DNA of 64,000 nt from Levilactobacillus namurensis (GCF_032197885.1 NZ_CP134159.1:1302001-1366000), one strand, 5' to 3'; shown: positions 25,567 through 34,852, counted from the first letter of the stretch. Program-made: numbers and translations. Notes: generated from the sequence alone by a model not told the origin.

Positions 25567-26970
25567 ATGAAAGATATCTTTAAAAAGGAGTCAGTTAGCA
25601 CCTATTTAAAAGCTGATTCACGGTTAACCAAAACCTTACGGGCCCGGGATTTGGTGGCGTTAGGAATCGGTGCGGTCATCGGGACCGGGATTTTCATCCT
25701 GCCCGGACATGAAGCTGCGTTGCACGCGGGTCCCGCGGTGGCCATCGCGTTTCTGTTAGCGGCCTTGGTGTCTGGAATCGTGGGTATGGCCTACGCGGAG
25801 TTCTCATCAGCGATGCCGGTAGCGGGGTCGGCCTATTCATTTGGGTCGGTCATCTACGGTGAAGTGGTAGGCTGGATTCTGGGCTGGGCCTTGATTCTCG
25901 AGTACTTCCTAGCGGTTTCGGCGGAAGCAACCGGATTTGCGGCGTACTTTAATAACAACATCCTGGCAGCCATGGGGATTAACCTCCCCAAGGCCCTGCA
26001 AGCGGGGCCCATGGAGGGCGGGGTAATCAACCTGTCCGCTACGTTAATTGTGTTAGTCATTGCGTTGATTATCGCGCAAGGGGCGAATTTGTCGAAGAAG
26101 GTCGAGAACTTCGCGGTCGTGGTGAAAGTAGCCATTATTATTTTATTTATTGTGGTTGGGGCGTTTTATATTAAGACCGAAAACTACGTGCCGTTTTACC
26201 CTAAGCAGTTCCGGACCACACCGTTTGGTTTAGGGGGCATTTCGACCGCTGCGGCGACCGTATTCTTTGCCTTTATTGGGTTTGATGCCCTCGCAGCCAA
26301 TTCCGCAGAAACCATCGAGCCCGAAAAAAACGTGGTTCGGGGAATTTTGGGCACGGTCTTGGTTTCGGTGATCCTGTACGTCGCGTTCTCGTTTGTTTTG
26401 ACCGGAATCGTTAACTATAAGCAATTGAACGTGGACGATCCCGCGGCTTACGCGCTACAGCTGATTCACTTGAACACCTGGAATAAGCTGATCACTATCG
26501 GGGCTTTGATTGGGATTTTTACGGCTATGATTACCATGTTCTTCGGGGGATCACGCTTGGTTTACGCTTTAGGGCGAGATGGATTGTTACCCGCTAAGAT
26601 GGGGAAAATCAATTATAAGCATGTGGTTCCGTTAAACGCCATCATCGTTGCGACCATTGTGCAAGCCTTCTTTGCGGGATTGGTCCCCTTGACCCAGTTG
26701 GCTTCCCTGATCAACGCCGGAACTTTACTGGCCTTTGCCTTTATTTCCTTTGGCGTTATTCCGTTACGGCGACGGCATGATTTGCCGAATAAGGGCTTTA
26801 AAATGCCGTGGTATCCCTTCTTGCCTATTTTGGCTGGTCTCTCCAGTCTATACTTTATTGTGATGTTGCCGAACATCACGAAGGTCTCAGTGGGGCTGTG
26901 GTTGCTGTTAGGTCTCGTGATTTATTTTGTTTATGGCTTGAAACACTCCAAGCTGCAACAGAGTGCTTAA
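25567..26970 (+). CDS. APC-family amino acid permease (cationic amino acid transporter type)
   Basis: A 467-residue, 12-helix permease. It begins with the soluble N-terminus KKESVSTYLKADSRLTKTLRA and the helix-1 motif VALGIGAVIGTGIFILPG, whose GxGIF site binds the amino acid backbone. The helix-6 pattern FFAFIGFDALAANSAE is that of the CAT/YfnA group. It takes up amino acids with protons; the exact substrate is open. GGGAGG 7 nt before ATG 25567 decides the start over an upstream TTG. Confidence 0.88.
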   Translation: MKDIFKKESVSTYLKADSRLTKTLRARDLVALGIGAVIGTGIFILPGHEAALHAGPAVAIAFLLAALVSGIVGMAYAEFSSAMPVAGSAYSFGSVIYGEVVGWILGWALILEYFLAVSAEATGFAAYFNNNILAAMGINLPKALQAGPMEGGVINLSATLIVLVIALIIAQGANLSKKVENFAVVVKVAIIILFIVVGAFYIKTENYVPFYPKQFRTTPFGLGGISTAAATVFFAFIGFDALAANSAETIEPEKNVVRGILGTVLVSVILYVAFSFVLTGIVNYKQLNVDDPAAYALQLIHLNTWNKLITIGALIGIFTAMITMFFGGSRLVYALGRDGLLPAKMGKINYKHVVPLNAIIVATIVQAFFAGLVPLTQLASLINAGTLLAFAFISFGVIPLRRRHDLPNKGFKMPWYPFLPILAGLSSLYFIVMLPNITKVSVGLWLLLGLVIYFVYGLKHSKLQQSA

Positions 26971-26977
26971 TTGTGTT

Positions 26978-27022
26978 AAGCGTCAGTGTTACCGAAAATT
27001 TCGGTGACGCTGACGCTTTTTT
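26978..27022. terminator. Bidirectional terminator between permease and Crp-like gene
   Basis: AAGCGTCAG..TTACCGAAA pairs with TTTCGGTGACGCTGACGCTT, followed by T6. It overlaps the stop codon of the convergent regulator gene. Confidence 0.85.
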
Positions 27023-27698
27023 AGGAATGTTGGACATCGTAAGCAAGAGATCGAAGGTATTGGCGATTAATGATGTGGTATCCAGGATGCGTTCGAGTCA
27101 AGCTGCCGGCCTTAACTAACTGAGAAAAAACATAGAGTAAATGCCGATAAGAAACGCCTAGGTATTCAGCCACCTGGGTGTTTTTTTCGGTATATTGGTC
27201 ATTATGCGCTGTCAACAAGATAAAAGCCGCTAGTCGTTGAACTAGAGGAAAGCTTTGATTGCGGGTAGCTGTTTGGATATTTCGATAATTTTTATGGACA
27301 AAGTATTGGCAAAGTTGTTGGAGAAAGTGCGAGTCTTGAAGGAGTCTTTGGCGATAGGGCACCACAGGTAATCGAAAGCACCAGCAGTCGCTCAGAGCAG
27401 TGACTGTAAAGGTGTAGGTAGGTTGATGATCAATAAATTCCATTTCGCCAATGAAGCAAGGTGTTGTAAAGAAATCAATTAGCGCAGTTTTGCCATTGGC
27501 TAGGGTGGTTGTTAGTTTAGTACGCCCTTGGGCTAAGTACCATAAAGTATCGGCTGTTTTGCCTTGTGTCACGACTTGGTCCCCTGCAGAAATCAAGACT
27601 AGGTCCGCTTTAGGCGTTAGATTCGAGGAGAATTGATGATTGAATTGGCTAGTGGTTGCTAGTTGTTGAATTAATGTGGTGTTTTTTAATTGGCGCAT
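27021..27698 (-). CDS. Crp/Fnr-family transcription regulator
   Basis: A 225-residue regulator: cNMP-binding-like beta barrel (about residues 30-125, DQVVTQGKTADTLWYLAQGRTKL and ALIDFFTTPCFIGEMEF in pieces), a long dimer helix, then a winged helix with VAEYLGVSYRHLLYVFSQL (about 180-200) as recognition region. No Fnr-type cysteine cluster is evident, so a ligand such as a nucleotide or sugar phosphate is more likely than an Fe-S sensor. Divergent from the nucleoside hydrolase gene, which it probably controls. Lower GC than its neighbours. Confidence 0.85.
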   Translation of the reverse strand: MRQLKNTTLIQQLATTSQFNHQFSSNLTPKADLVLISAGDQVVTQGKTADTLWYLAQGRTKLTTTLANGKTALIDFFTTPCFIGEMEFIDHQPTYTFTVTALSDCWCFRLPVVPYRQRLLQDSHFLQQLCQYFVHKNYRNIQTATRNQSFPLVQRLAAFILLTAHNDQYTEKNTQVAEYLGVSYRHLLYVFSQLVKAGSLTRTHPGYHIINRQYLRSLAYDVQHS

Positions 27699-27715
27699 CG
27701 TTTTAGCCTCCTAGG

Positions 27716-27727
27716 TGAGAAATCTCA
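27716..27727. promoter_or_regulatory. Palindrome TGAGAAATCTCA, candidate operator of the Crp-like regulator
   Basis: Perfect 12-bp inverted repeat (TGAGA-AA-TCTCA) 18 nt before the regulator's start codon, resembling a compressed Crp half-site pair. Autoregulation is inferred. Confidence 0.4.
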
Positions 27728-27737
27728 TACTTAGTAT

Positions 27738-27751
27738 AGCAAACGGTTTCA
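27738..27751 (+). promoter_or_regulatory. Candidate cre (CcpA) site at the nucleoside hydrolase promoter
   Basis: AGCAAACGGTTTCA matches the cre consensus TGWAANCGNTNWCA except for positions 1 and 3, and abuts the -10 box TATAAT (27752-27757). This suggests carbon catabolite repression of nucleoside use. Confidence 0.45.
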
Positions 27752-27802
27752 TATAATAGGTGTTGTTAAAGTTAGTTATGAATTTTATAGGAGGTTAGGC
27801 AG

Positions 27803-28732
27803 ATGACACCACGAAAGATTATTTTAGACTGTGATCCTGGACATGATGATGCGATTGCTTTATTGATGGCGGCGGCTCATCCAGCAATTGAGCTATTAGG
27901 TGTGACGATTGTGGCGGGAAATCAGACGTTAGAAAAAACAGTTCGTAATGGGTTGAATGTTGCACAGTTACTGGGGATTTCAACTAAATTTTATGCAGGA
28001 ATGCCTCAGCCATTGGTTCGACAACAGGTGGTAGCTGGAAACGTTCATGGTGAGACGGGGTTAGACGGTCCAACTTTTGGTCCGTTGCAGCGACAGGTGG
28101 AGTCCAAAAATGCAGTTCAGTTTATTATTGAGACTTTAATGGCAAGTGATGGTGACATTACATTAGTGCCTACAGGGCCGTTAACGAATATTGCTGTAGC
28201 GATGCGATTAGAACCCCGCATTATTCCTAAAGTTAAAGAAATTGTGTTGATGGGTGGTGCTTATGGTACGGGAAACTTTACCCCGTCTGCAGAATTTAAT
28301 ATCTTTGCTGATCCTGAAGCGGCGTATGATGTTTTTAACTCGGGTGCCCCAATAACCATGATGGGACTCGATTTAACGAATCAAACAATCTGTACAGCAG
28401 ACATTATTAAACGGATGGCTGCTGTCGGGAACGCTGCAGGAACCCTATTCAGTGATTTGATGAGTTTTACGTTAAAAACTCAGTTTGAGGCCTTTGGCTT
28501 AAAGGCTGGTCCGGTGCATGATGCAACTACGATTGGTTACCTTATTAATCCAAAAATGTTTCAAGTTGAGCCCATGTACGTTACAGTTGATATTAATCGA
28601 GGGCCATCGTATGGACGAACGGTGTGTGATGAACATCATGTGCTGGAACATCAGCCGAATGCAAATGTTGGTATTTCCATTGATACGAATCGGTTTTGGG
28701 ATTTAGTTGAATTCTGTCTACGAAAGTATTGA
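27803..28732 (+). CDS. Nucleoside hydrolase (inosine/uridine-preferring type)
   Basis: A 309-residue enzyme cleaving the N-glycosidic bond of ribonucleosides into base and ribose. The calcium-binding signature [12 protein letters not shown] is at residues 10-21; [13 protein letters not shown] (near 123), [24 protein letters not shown] (in part) and the late catalytic His in [10 protein letters not shown] (near 240) are all present. Base composition is clearly AT-richer than the flanks, like its divergent regulator, suggesting the pair was acquired together. Confidence 0.92.
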   Translation: MTPRKIILDCDPGHDDAIALLMAAAHPAIELLGVTIVAGNQTLEKTVRNGLNVAQLLGISTKFYAGMPQPLVRQQVVAGNVHGETGLDGPTFGPLQRQVESKNAVQFIIETLMASDGDITLVPTGPLTNIAVAMRLEPRIIPKVKEIVLMGGAYGTGNFTPSAEFNIFADPEAAYDVFNSGAPITMMGLDLTNQTICTADIIKRMAAVGNAAGTLFSDLMSFTLKTQFEAFGLKAGPVHDATTIGYLINPKMFQVEPMYVTVDINRGPSYGRTVCDEHHVLEHQPNANVGISIDTNRFWDLVEFCLRKY

Positions 28733-28734
28733 GT

Positions 28735-28769
28735 AAAATGGTCAGGGAATCTTTTCCCTGACCATTTTT
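28735..28769 (+). terminator. Terminator after the nucleoside hydrolase gene
   Basis: AAAATGGTCAGGGAA / TTCCCTGACCATTTTT stem. Confidence 0.9.
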
Positions 28770-28837
28770 GGCATAGACCAGTTCACCTGAACCAGCGAGC
28801 TATGGTATAGTGGAACTATTCAGATGAGAAGGGACGG

Positions 28838-29656
28838 ATGACGGTGTATAAAATCATCACCAGCGACTTAGACGAAACGCTTTTACGACAGGACGGGAGT
28901 ATTTCACCGGCTAACGTTGAGGCGATTAAGCGGGCAACCCAGCGTGGGGTCAAGTTCGTTCCTAACACGGGGCGGAGCTTTCTCAGTGTGCAGGACCTTT
29001 TAAAGCAATTGCACTTGTATCAGCAACCTAATCAATACGTGGTGTCCTATAACGGTGGCGTGGTGGTCGAGAACCAGGGGAACCAAGTCGTGGTGAGCAA
29101 CGCGATGCCGTATGATGAGGCAGCGCAGGTCTTCGCCATCATGCGCCAGTTCGACGTCGATATTCACGTTTATACGTTAAATCACCTCTATATTGATCGT
29201 TTGAGAACGGATGACCAAGCTTACTTGGCGACTCGCGGTGTGCAGTTCACCGAAATGGTTGGTGACTTCACGCAGTTCAAGGATCAGCAGATTATGAAGG
29301 TCATCTGCATGAACCCTGATTTGAAAGTCCGGCAGGCAGTCTACCAAGCCGTGACCCAGGCGTTTACCCAGGTCAACTGCACTTATTCGTCGGGCATCTA
29401 CATGGAAGTGAATCATGCGGGGGTCGATAAGGGTAACGCCATCTTAGCGTTAGGACGTAAATTAGGGGTGACCGCTGCGGAGATCATCGCCATCGGGGAC
29501 AATGCCAATGACCTGGGGATGTTGACCAAGGTGGGGATGCCCGTTTCTGTAGCCAACGGGATCCCAGAAGTTCAACGGGTGGCCAAGTTGGTGACGCCGC
29601 ACGACTATGAACGTGGTGTGGCAGACGCAATTGAGCAACTGGTGTTAAGCGATTAG
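28838..29656 (+). CDS. Cof-type HAD phosphatase
   Basis: A 272-residue HAD-IIB sugar-phosphate phosphatase-like protein. Motif I SDLDETLL (near residue 9), motif II PNTGRSF, and motif IV GDNANDLGML (near 228) with the preceding lysine (DKGNAI) are present; the large C2 cap sits between motifs II and III. Substrate unknown; flavin or sugar phosphates are typical for the family. Single gene. Confidence 0.88.
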   Translation: MTVYKIITSDLDETLLRQDGSISPANVEAIKRATQRGVKFVPNTGRSFLSVQDLLKQLHLYQQPNQYVVSYNGGVVVENQGNQVVVSNAMPYDEAAQVFAIMRQFDVDIHVYTLNHLYIDRLRTDDQAYLATRGVQFTEMVGDFTQFKDQQIMKVICMNPDLKVRQAVYQAVTQAFTQVNCTYSSGIYMEVNHAGVDKGNAILALGRKLGVTAAEIIAIGDNANDLGMLTKVGMPVSVANGIPEVQRVAKLVTPHDYERGVADAIEQLVLSD

Positions 29657-29660
29657 TTGG

Positions 29661-29692
29661 AAAGGTTTCCCATCACTGGGGAACCTTTTTTT
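29661..29692 (+). terminator. Terminator after the Cof-type gene
   Basis: AAAGGTTTCCC / GGGGAACCTTT stem followed by T7. Confidence 0.9.
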
Positions 29693-30189
29693 AGTTCATG
29701 GTGAGGATGAGTTTACCGAATATCAATGGTCATCGAAATTACGACAAAAAAATACCGTTCTCTAGGAGAACGGCGGGAAAATGATTTGAATTAAGCATTA
29801 GTACCAGTGGTGGCTCTGCCAGAACTTCTTAGCCTTGGTCCAGGAACCGTACCGACCAGCAACGTACTTGTTGGCCATCTTTTCTTGGTTAACGGGGGAA
29901 TAGTTCCCGTGCAGGTAGGCCTTTAAAAGTTGGTAACGGCCGTAACAGGAACCGTTGGATGCCGTGTAGCTGTAACGAGATTCACGATAGGCAATCCACT
30001 TTTTAGCGGCCTTTTGTTTCTTAGATAATGAAGCATTGATTTTAGCGATTTGTTTTTTCTGACGCGCGGATACTTTACTCGACGCTTGCGCCGTGGTTTC
30101 GACTTGAGGCATTACGCTGGTCGCTACATCGGTGACCATTCCGAATGAAAAGCCAAACTGAAGTGAACCCCATAAGTTGGAGTGAATTT

Positions 30190-31011
30190 CTACGCCACTA
30201 ACTGGCTGGTATGTTCCCGGTATTTTACCGGGGACATACCAGCCAGTTTTGCTTTTATCCGACGATGATTGTAATAGTCAACGTAGTTAGTAATGCCGGA
30301 TTCTAGCTCTTTGTAACTCCTATATTGGTGATTATGAACCGTGCCAACTTTAAGAATGTGAAAAATACTTTCTGCTACTGCGTTATCTAGGCATGTGGCC
30401 TTACGGCTCATGCTTTGGAAAACATGGGCTTGTTGAAGAATGTTCACGTATCGAAAGTTTTGATATTGAAAGCCTTGGTCTGAGTGAATTGTCATTCGAT
30501 ATGGTAAATCTGGCCGTTTTGCTAGTAGTCGCTTAAGTGGGCATGTTACGAAGTCGACCGTCGGTTTACGATCAATGGCCCATTCAATAATTTCTCCGTT
30601 GTAGAGGTCAATATAAGCCGTAAAGTACGCACGTTCGTTGATAGTTTGCTCACCCCAACGAACCTCAGTCACATCGGTAACGACCTTTTGAAATGGTCGA
30701 TCCGTCTTGAAACGACGTTGTAAACGATTATGGGCAATTTTACCAACGGTTCCTTTATAAGAATTGTATTTCTTGGTGCGCCGATTAAACGCCTGACATA
30801 GTAGGTTATTTTCACGCATGATACGAAGTACGGCTTTATGATTTGCCTGGATTCCTTTATTTTTAAGAGCCAGAGTGACTGTTCGATATCCATAGTCTGG
30901 ATTATTTAAACGAATACTTCTAATCTCATCAACTAACGTTGATGAGTTCGTTTGATATTTCCGATGACGAGCATCATGATAACTGCTACTCGACATTCTT
31001 ACTGCCTTCAA
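30190..31011 (-). CDS. IS3-family transposase OrfB (DDE integrase domain)
   Basis: A 273-residue part counted from the first in-frame start. The rve integrase domain carries VVTDVTEVRW (first Asp), TIHSDQGFQY (second Asp) and AVAESIFHILK (Glu), the DDE triad, and the HTH_21 segment (RSIRLNNPDYGYRTV) lies before it. The same frame continues upstream to about 31083 (ISSQEKAQLITELRRKFN), so the functional OrfAB is probably made by -1 frameshifting rather than from the annotated start. Confidence 0.92.
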   Translation of the reverse strand: MKAVRMSSSSYHDARHRKYQTNSSTLVDEIRSIRLNNPDYGYRTVTLALKNKGIQANHKAVLRIMRENNLLCQAFNRRTKKYNSYKGTVGKIAHNRLQRRFKTDRPFQKVVTDVTEVRWGEQTINERAYFTAYIDLYNGEIIEWAIDRKPTVDFVTCPLKRLLAKRPDLPYRMTIHSDQGFQYQNFRYVNILQQAHVFQSMSRKATCLDNAVAESIFHILKVGTVHNHQYRSYKELESGITNYVDYYNHRRIKAKLAGMSPVKYREHTSQLVA

Positions 31012-31055
31012 AACCGCAACTAATTTAACATTGAATTTGCGCCTTAGCTCAGTAA

Positions 31056-31538
31056 TTAGCTGGGCTTTCTCTTGGCTTGAGATTTTTTCTGTGCCAAGGC
31101 TTCGAGTTTTTCCAAGTAGGCTACCCGTATCCGCAGGAGTTCATTTTCTTCCTGAAGTTGCTTCAAGGTTTTAGATTGCTTAGCTTTATCTGTCATTTTT
31201 AAAGACCGTCCTTTGAATGGCTTAAGACGTCCCTCAATCAGCTTTCGTTCCCAATCCCAAATCATTACCGGATGTTTTAATTTGAAATGAGCTGCGGTTA
31301 CTGGATATGAGGCACGATGTTCTTGTCGCCACTTGATAACCTTGATTTTAAAGGAATAGTCGTAAAATGTCTTCCTTGAATGGTTCTCCAATCCTTGAAT
31401 TCCAAAAAGTTTAAAGTGAGTGAGCCATTGATGGATAGTCGCACTACCTTTAATACCATACTTTCTCATGAGTAATCGGGACGAAGTTCCCTGAAGATAC
31501 TCGCTTAATACTTGTTGCTTTATTTTTGCTGAGAACAT
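31056..31538 (-). CDS. IS3-family transposase OrfA (helix-turn-helix)
   Basis: A 160-residue DNA-binding protein with two helix-turn-helix modules (SRLLMRKYGIKGSATIHQWL near residue 17 and TAAHFKLKHPVMIWDWER near 80) and a C-terminal leucine-zipper coiled coil (KTLKQLQEENELLRIRVAYL). A run of six A on the coding strand (31083-31088) just before its stop is the likely -1 frameshift site into orfB. Confidence 0.9.
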   Translation of the reverse strand: MFSAKIKQQVLSEYLQGTSSRLLMRKYGIKGSATIHQWLTHFKLFGIQGLENHSRKTFYDYSFKIKVIKWRQEHRASYPVTAAHFKLKHPVMIWDWERKLIEGRLKPFKGRSLKMTDKAKQSKTLKQLQEENELLRIRVAYLEKLEALAQKKSQAKRKPS

Positions 31539-31873
31539 AGTAAAACCCCCTGAGTTTGGATTTACTCCAACTCAGGGGGTTCACTTTAAACAGCAGTAAC
31601 GCCGCAGCAATTTTTAGTTTAAGTTTTGACATCTTTTTAAATAACTCCCTTTGGTTTATCATCAGTGAGTAGCATACTAGATGAGTATGACAAAGAGATT
31701 ACTAACCAATTACTAGGGGATTAAATAGCTGTCACAAACCGTAAAATTAGGCTAAACGGGGGATAAATTCAAGAAAATCCCGAAAAAACGAACAATAGTT
31801 TTAGACAAATGTCCTTAATTGGCTAAATGATGAGTCGGGGTTAAGGACCTGATCTTAAAGGAGATGGGCATCA

Positions 31874-32695
31874 GTGTTTCAAGATATTCAACCCAAATTT
31901 TTGGATAATCACTATTCACGACGCCGTCAGCCAACCCAAGATGACGTTGTCGTACTGTACCGGAGCCATCAGGTCGTGACCTGTTCAGGTCAGTTGCCGA
32001 CCTATCAGAAGATTGAGGCGGACTGGGAGTTTCCCCTAGCGGCCTACACGTACCTGCTGACCATCGATCAGACGGCCTTTTACCTGTTGACGGCGCCGGC
32101 GACGCTACCGGTGGGGTACAGCTTTACACCGGTTAAACGCTTGGAGCATCTGGTTCCCCAGTGGCTGGGGTTTGGCGCAGCGACCGCGGCTCAGTTGGGG
32201 GAATGGTACGCGACTAACCGGTTCTGTGGCCATTGCGGTCACGGGATGGTCGCGGATAAGCAGGAACGGGCCTTACGATGTCCGAATTGCCACCGAATCG
32301 TGTTCCCAACCATCGCCCCGGCCATCATTGTAGGCGTGACGCAGGGTGACCGTATCCTGATGACCAAGTTCTTACGAGGTTACCAGAAGTATGCCTTGAT
32401 TTCAGGCTATGCAGAGATTGGGGAGACGTTGGAAGATACGGTTCGGCGTGAAGTCCAAGAAGAAGTGGGTCTGACCGTACATCATTTGCGGTACTTTGGT
32501 AGTCAGCCCTGGGCGTTTTCGGGGTCGCTATTGGTCGGCTACTTCGCGGAGCTGGACCAAGATTTACCGATCCACTTGGAAAAAGACGAGTTGTCGCAGG
32601 CCAAGTGGTTTTCCCGGGAGAAGATTCCCCACGATGATAGTACGTCGAGCCTCACGTGGTCGATGATTGAGGCGTTCCGCAACCACCGAGTTTAA
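31874..32695 (+). CDS. nudC: NAD+/NADH pyrophosphatase (decapping-type Nudix)
   Basis: A 273-residue NudC. The N-terminal domain is followed by a zinc ribbon FCGHCGHGM-x14-CPNCHR (four Cys, about residues 117-140) and the Nudix box GYAEIGETLEDTVRREVQEE (about 176-195). The SQPWAFSGSLLVGY block that follows is the NudC-specific SQPWPFPxS signature. It splits NAD(H) into NMN(H) and AMP and can remove NAD caps from RNA. A GTG start is used, 10 nt after AAGGAG. Confidence 0.9.
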   Translation: MFQDIQPKFLDNHYSRRRQPTQDDVVVLYRSHQVVTCSGQLPTYQKIEADWEFPLAAYTYLLTIDQTAFYLLTAPATLPVGYSFTPVKRLEHLVPQWLGFGAATAAQLGEWYATNRFCGHCGHGMVADKQERALRCPNCHRIVFPTIAPAIIVGVTQGDRILMTKFLRGYQKYALISGYAEIGETLEDTVRREVQEEVGLTVHHLRYFGSQPWAFSGSLLVGYFAELDQDLPIHLEKDELSQAKWFSREKIPHDDSTSSLTWSMIEAFRNHRV

Positions 32696-32710
32696 GCGTG
32701 CGTGAATTTA

Positions 32711-32754
32711 AGTAAACGGCCACCTTTCCGGGTATGGAGAGGTGGCCGTTTAAA
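32711..32754. terminator. Hairpin between convergent nudC and guaD
   Basis: AAACGGCCACCT / AGGTGGCCGTTT stem with an 18-nt loop; few T on either side, so a weak bidirectional terminator. Confidence 0.6.
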
Positions 32755-32791
32755 CGTGAGTGCGTAAAAGCTCGGGAGGGCAGTACGGTGA

Positions 32792-34132
32792 CTAACCGAT
32801 GACTTGGCGGCCCCGAACGAATACAGCGGAAATTTCAGCGGGGGTGGTCTGGTACATCAGGCGTTCGAAGACACTGTGGGCGTCGTTGGGCATTAGAGTT
32901 CCCAAGCGATCCGTGACAATCTGCAGGTCGGCAGCGAATCCGGCGCGTAGTTGTCCGGTCTGGAGGTTTAGTCCCTTAGCCCCGCCCTTAGTAGCCAGGT
33001 AGAAAGCCGTGGTCGCGGAGATACGGCCCGTTCCCCGTCCCCGCTGTGCTGGTGCTACTTGGGCGTCAACGCCATCTTGTAACTGTTGCGAAGACATCAC
33101 GGCTTGCTGCAGGTTACGGTAGAGACTGGGGGTGAAGCCACCGGACAAATCACTACCTAAGCCCACGTTGACCTGGTGGTGGAGGGCTTGTTGGACGGGG
33201 AATACGGCGTTGCCGAAGTAGCAGTTTGAGATGGGGCAATGGGCCACAGTCGTTTGTCGGTCGGCGAAAAGGGCCAAGTCGTCGGCATTTAGCTGAGTAC
33301 CGTGAGCCATCACAGAACGTGACGTTAGGAGTTGAAACCGGTCAAAAACGGCCGCATCGCGTTGATGATAGGTTGATTCGGCATACTGTTCTTCCCAGTT
33401 ACTTTCACTGCAGTGCGATTGAATGGGGAGGTCATCACGGTGGGCTAAGGCCCCTAATCCACGTAAAGTTTCAGCCGTACAACTGGGGACAAACCGGGGC
33501 GTGATGACGGGCGTTAATGCGGCGCCAGTGGTTTTAGCCAGACGCTGTAGCTGGGCGATGAAGCGCTCCGTGGTTTGGAGGGCTTCTTGGGAGGAGGCTT
33601 GGCGGTAAGTGGCGGGGGTTTGGTCAGGATTGTCCATCGCTAACTGGCCAATGAAGCCCCGTTGTCCCTGTTGCGCACATTGGCGAGCCAGGGCTAAGTT
33701 GGCGTCGGGATGGAGGGTACCGAAGTACATGGCGGTTGTGGTGCCGTTACGGAGCAGTTCATGAACCAGGTGGTGGTAGACTTTAGTCGCGTAGGCAGTG
33801 TCCGCAAACTTGGCTTCTAAGGGGAACGTATAGGTGTTGAGCCACTGGTCTAGTGGTCGATCCAGTGCTAATCCGGCTTGGGGCCACTGAGGCGCGTGGA
33901 CGTGGAGGTCAATAAAGCCGGGGAGAATGTACTGATTATGGGGCAATTGCCAGAGGTGATCTAAGCGTTGAGCAGTCTGTTGAACGTCCGAATAATCGGT
34001 GTCCGTTGCCCGAACGATACGGGCAATCGTTCCCGTCGCGTCAACACAGACTAAGGCTTGGCGAAGAAATGTGAATTCGGTGGGCGAGACGGGGGTAAAT
34101 AGGGAACCTTGGATAACCAGTTCGGCAGACAT
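32792..34132 (-). CDS. guaD: Guanine deaminase
   Basis: A 446-residue amidohydrolase converting guanine to xanthine and ammonia. Metal and catalytic residues: PGFIDLHVHAPQWPQAG (HxH, near residue 77), the catalytic region SHCSESNWEEQ (near 240), MAHGTQL and GLGSDLSGG (Asp, near 330). The HAPQ..AG motif is specific to guanine deaminases. Single gene; no purine riboswitch is visible upstream. Confidence 0.92.
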   Translation of the reverse strand: MSAELVIQGSLFTPVSPTEFTFLRQALVCVDATGTIARIVRATDTDYSDVQQTAQRLDHLWQLPHNQYILPGFIDLHVHAPQWPQAGLALDRPLDQWLNTYTFPLEAKFADTAYATKVYHHLVHELLRNGTTTAMYFGTLHPDANLALARQCAQQGQRGFIGQLAMDNPDQTPATYRQASSQEALQTTERFIAQLQRLAKTTGAALTPVITPRFVPSCTAETLRGLGALAHRDDLPIQSHCSESNWEEQYAESTYHQRDAAVFDRFQLLTSRSVMAHGTQLNADDLALFADRQTTVAHCPISNCYFGNAVFPVQQALHHQVNVGLGSDLSGGFTPSLYRNLQQAVMSSQQLQDGVDAQVAPAQRGRGTGRISATTAFYLATKGGAKGLNLQTGQLRAGFAADLQIVTDRLGTLMPNDAHSVFERLMYQTTPAEISAVFVRGRQVIG

Positions 34133-34358
34133 GGACTGGGACCACCTTTCAGAAAAATTGTTTAGGCTTAACCTAGCATGTTCCCTAAAGCCTGTAAACG
34201 GGCTCTGAGGAAGAACCGAGTTAAAACGATTTAACGTGCACTTTTGAAGAAGAATTACTATAGAAATTGCGTGTTGTGGGGGATGTCAACGATGTAACCA
34301 GTAGGCGTTCACGAATAGTTGTGGTACGCTGATTGAGCAAAAGGACGGGGGTCGTAAG

Positions 34359-34841
34359 ATGCAGATTAGAGAGATTCAGGCGACGGATAACGCCGCCATC
34401 AAGAAAATTTTACAAGATGACTTGCGAGCGGCGGATTTAGCGATTCCGGGAGCCGCGTATTTTGATGAAAATCTTGATCGCTTGAGCGACTATTACGCTG
34501 CCGCTTCAGACCGAAAATATTGGGTGGTGGTGAATGCGCAAGGGGAAGTGGTCGGTGGTGCCGGTTGTGCCGCGTACGATGCGCCACAACGAATTGCTGA
34601 GTTACAGAAGCTTTACCTGCGCAGTGACGCTCAGGGGCACGGCCTCAGTTACCAACTCATTGCGCGGATCGAGACGTTTGCACGGCAGGCCGGTTATCGC
34701 ACACTTTACCTGGAAACGCACCATCGGTTGGCTGCCGCGGTTCACGTCTACCAGAAATTAGGATTTACACGGTTACCGGGTCCCCTGAAGACGGCGGTGC
34801 ATACCGCCATGGATCAGTTTTATCAAAAGACTTTAATCTAG
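34359..34841 (+). CDS. GNAT-family N-acetyltransferase
   Basis: A 160-residue GNAT enzyme. The acetyl-CoA site is LYLRSDAQGHGLSYQLI (Q/RxxGxG/A-like, about residues 87-103), followed by TLYLETHHRLAAAVHVYQKLGF, typical of motif B. The substrate amine is unknown. Single gene. Confidence 0.85.
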   Translation: MQIREIQATDNAAIKKILQDDLRAADLAIPGAAYFDENLDRLSDYYAAASDRKYWVVVNAQGEVVGGAGCAAYDAPQRIAELQKLYLRSDAQGHGLSYQLIARIETFARQAGYRTLYLETHHRLAAAVHVYQKLGFTRLPGPLKTAVHTAMDQFYQKTLI

Positions 34842-34852
34842 AAGTGTGAGGG

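Larger units (their letters stand above)
30159..31588 (-). mobile_element. IS3-family insertion sequence, complete (1430 bp)
   Basis: Ends are inverted repeats: TGAAGTGAACCCCATAAG on the left and TAAAGTGAACCCCCTGAG on the right (read inwards), both continuing TTGGAGT. Flanking 3-bp duplication AAC at 30156-30158 and 31589-31591. Two overlapping transposase frames, orfA and orfB, with a -1 slippery run. The sharp ends and intact frames indicate a recent insertion. Confidence 0.95.
29798..31632 (-). pseudogene. Aggregation-promoting-factor-like secreted protein, split by an IS element
   Basis: The C-terminal part (29798-30158) carries the Apf domain: WIAYRESRYSYTASNGSCYG, then YQLLKAYLHGNYSPVNQEK, and the final GSWTKAKKFWQSHHWY. 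The N-terminal part (31589-31632) encodes MSKLKLKIAAALLL. Removing the IS and one copy of the AAC duplication joins them in frame inside the signal-peptide core (ALLL-FGFSFG), giving a protein of about 133 residues. Apf proteins are surface-exposed, transglycosylase-like and linked to cell shape in lactobacilli. The remaining large piece could start only at an internal Met and would not be secreted. Confidence 0.9.

Noticed and set aside
32711..32754. Hairpin read as a riboswitch for guaD
   Set aside because: It lies at the 3' end of guaD, between convergent genes, and has no purine-aptamer core.
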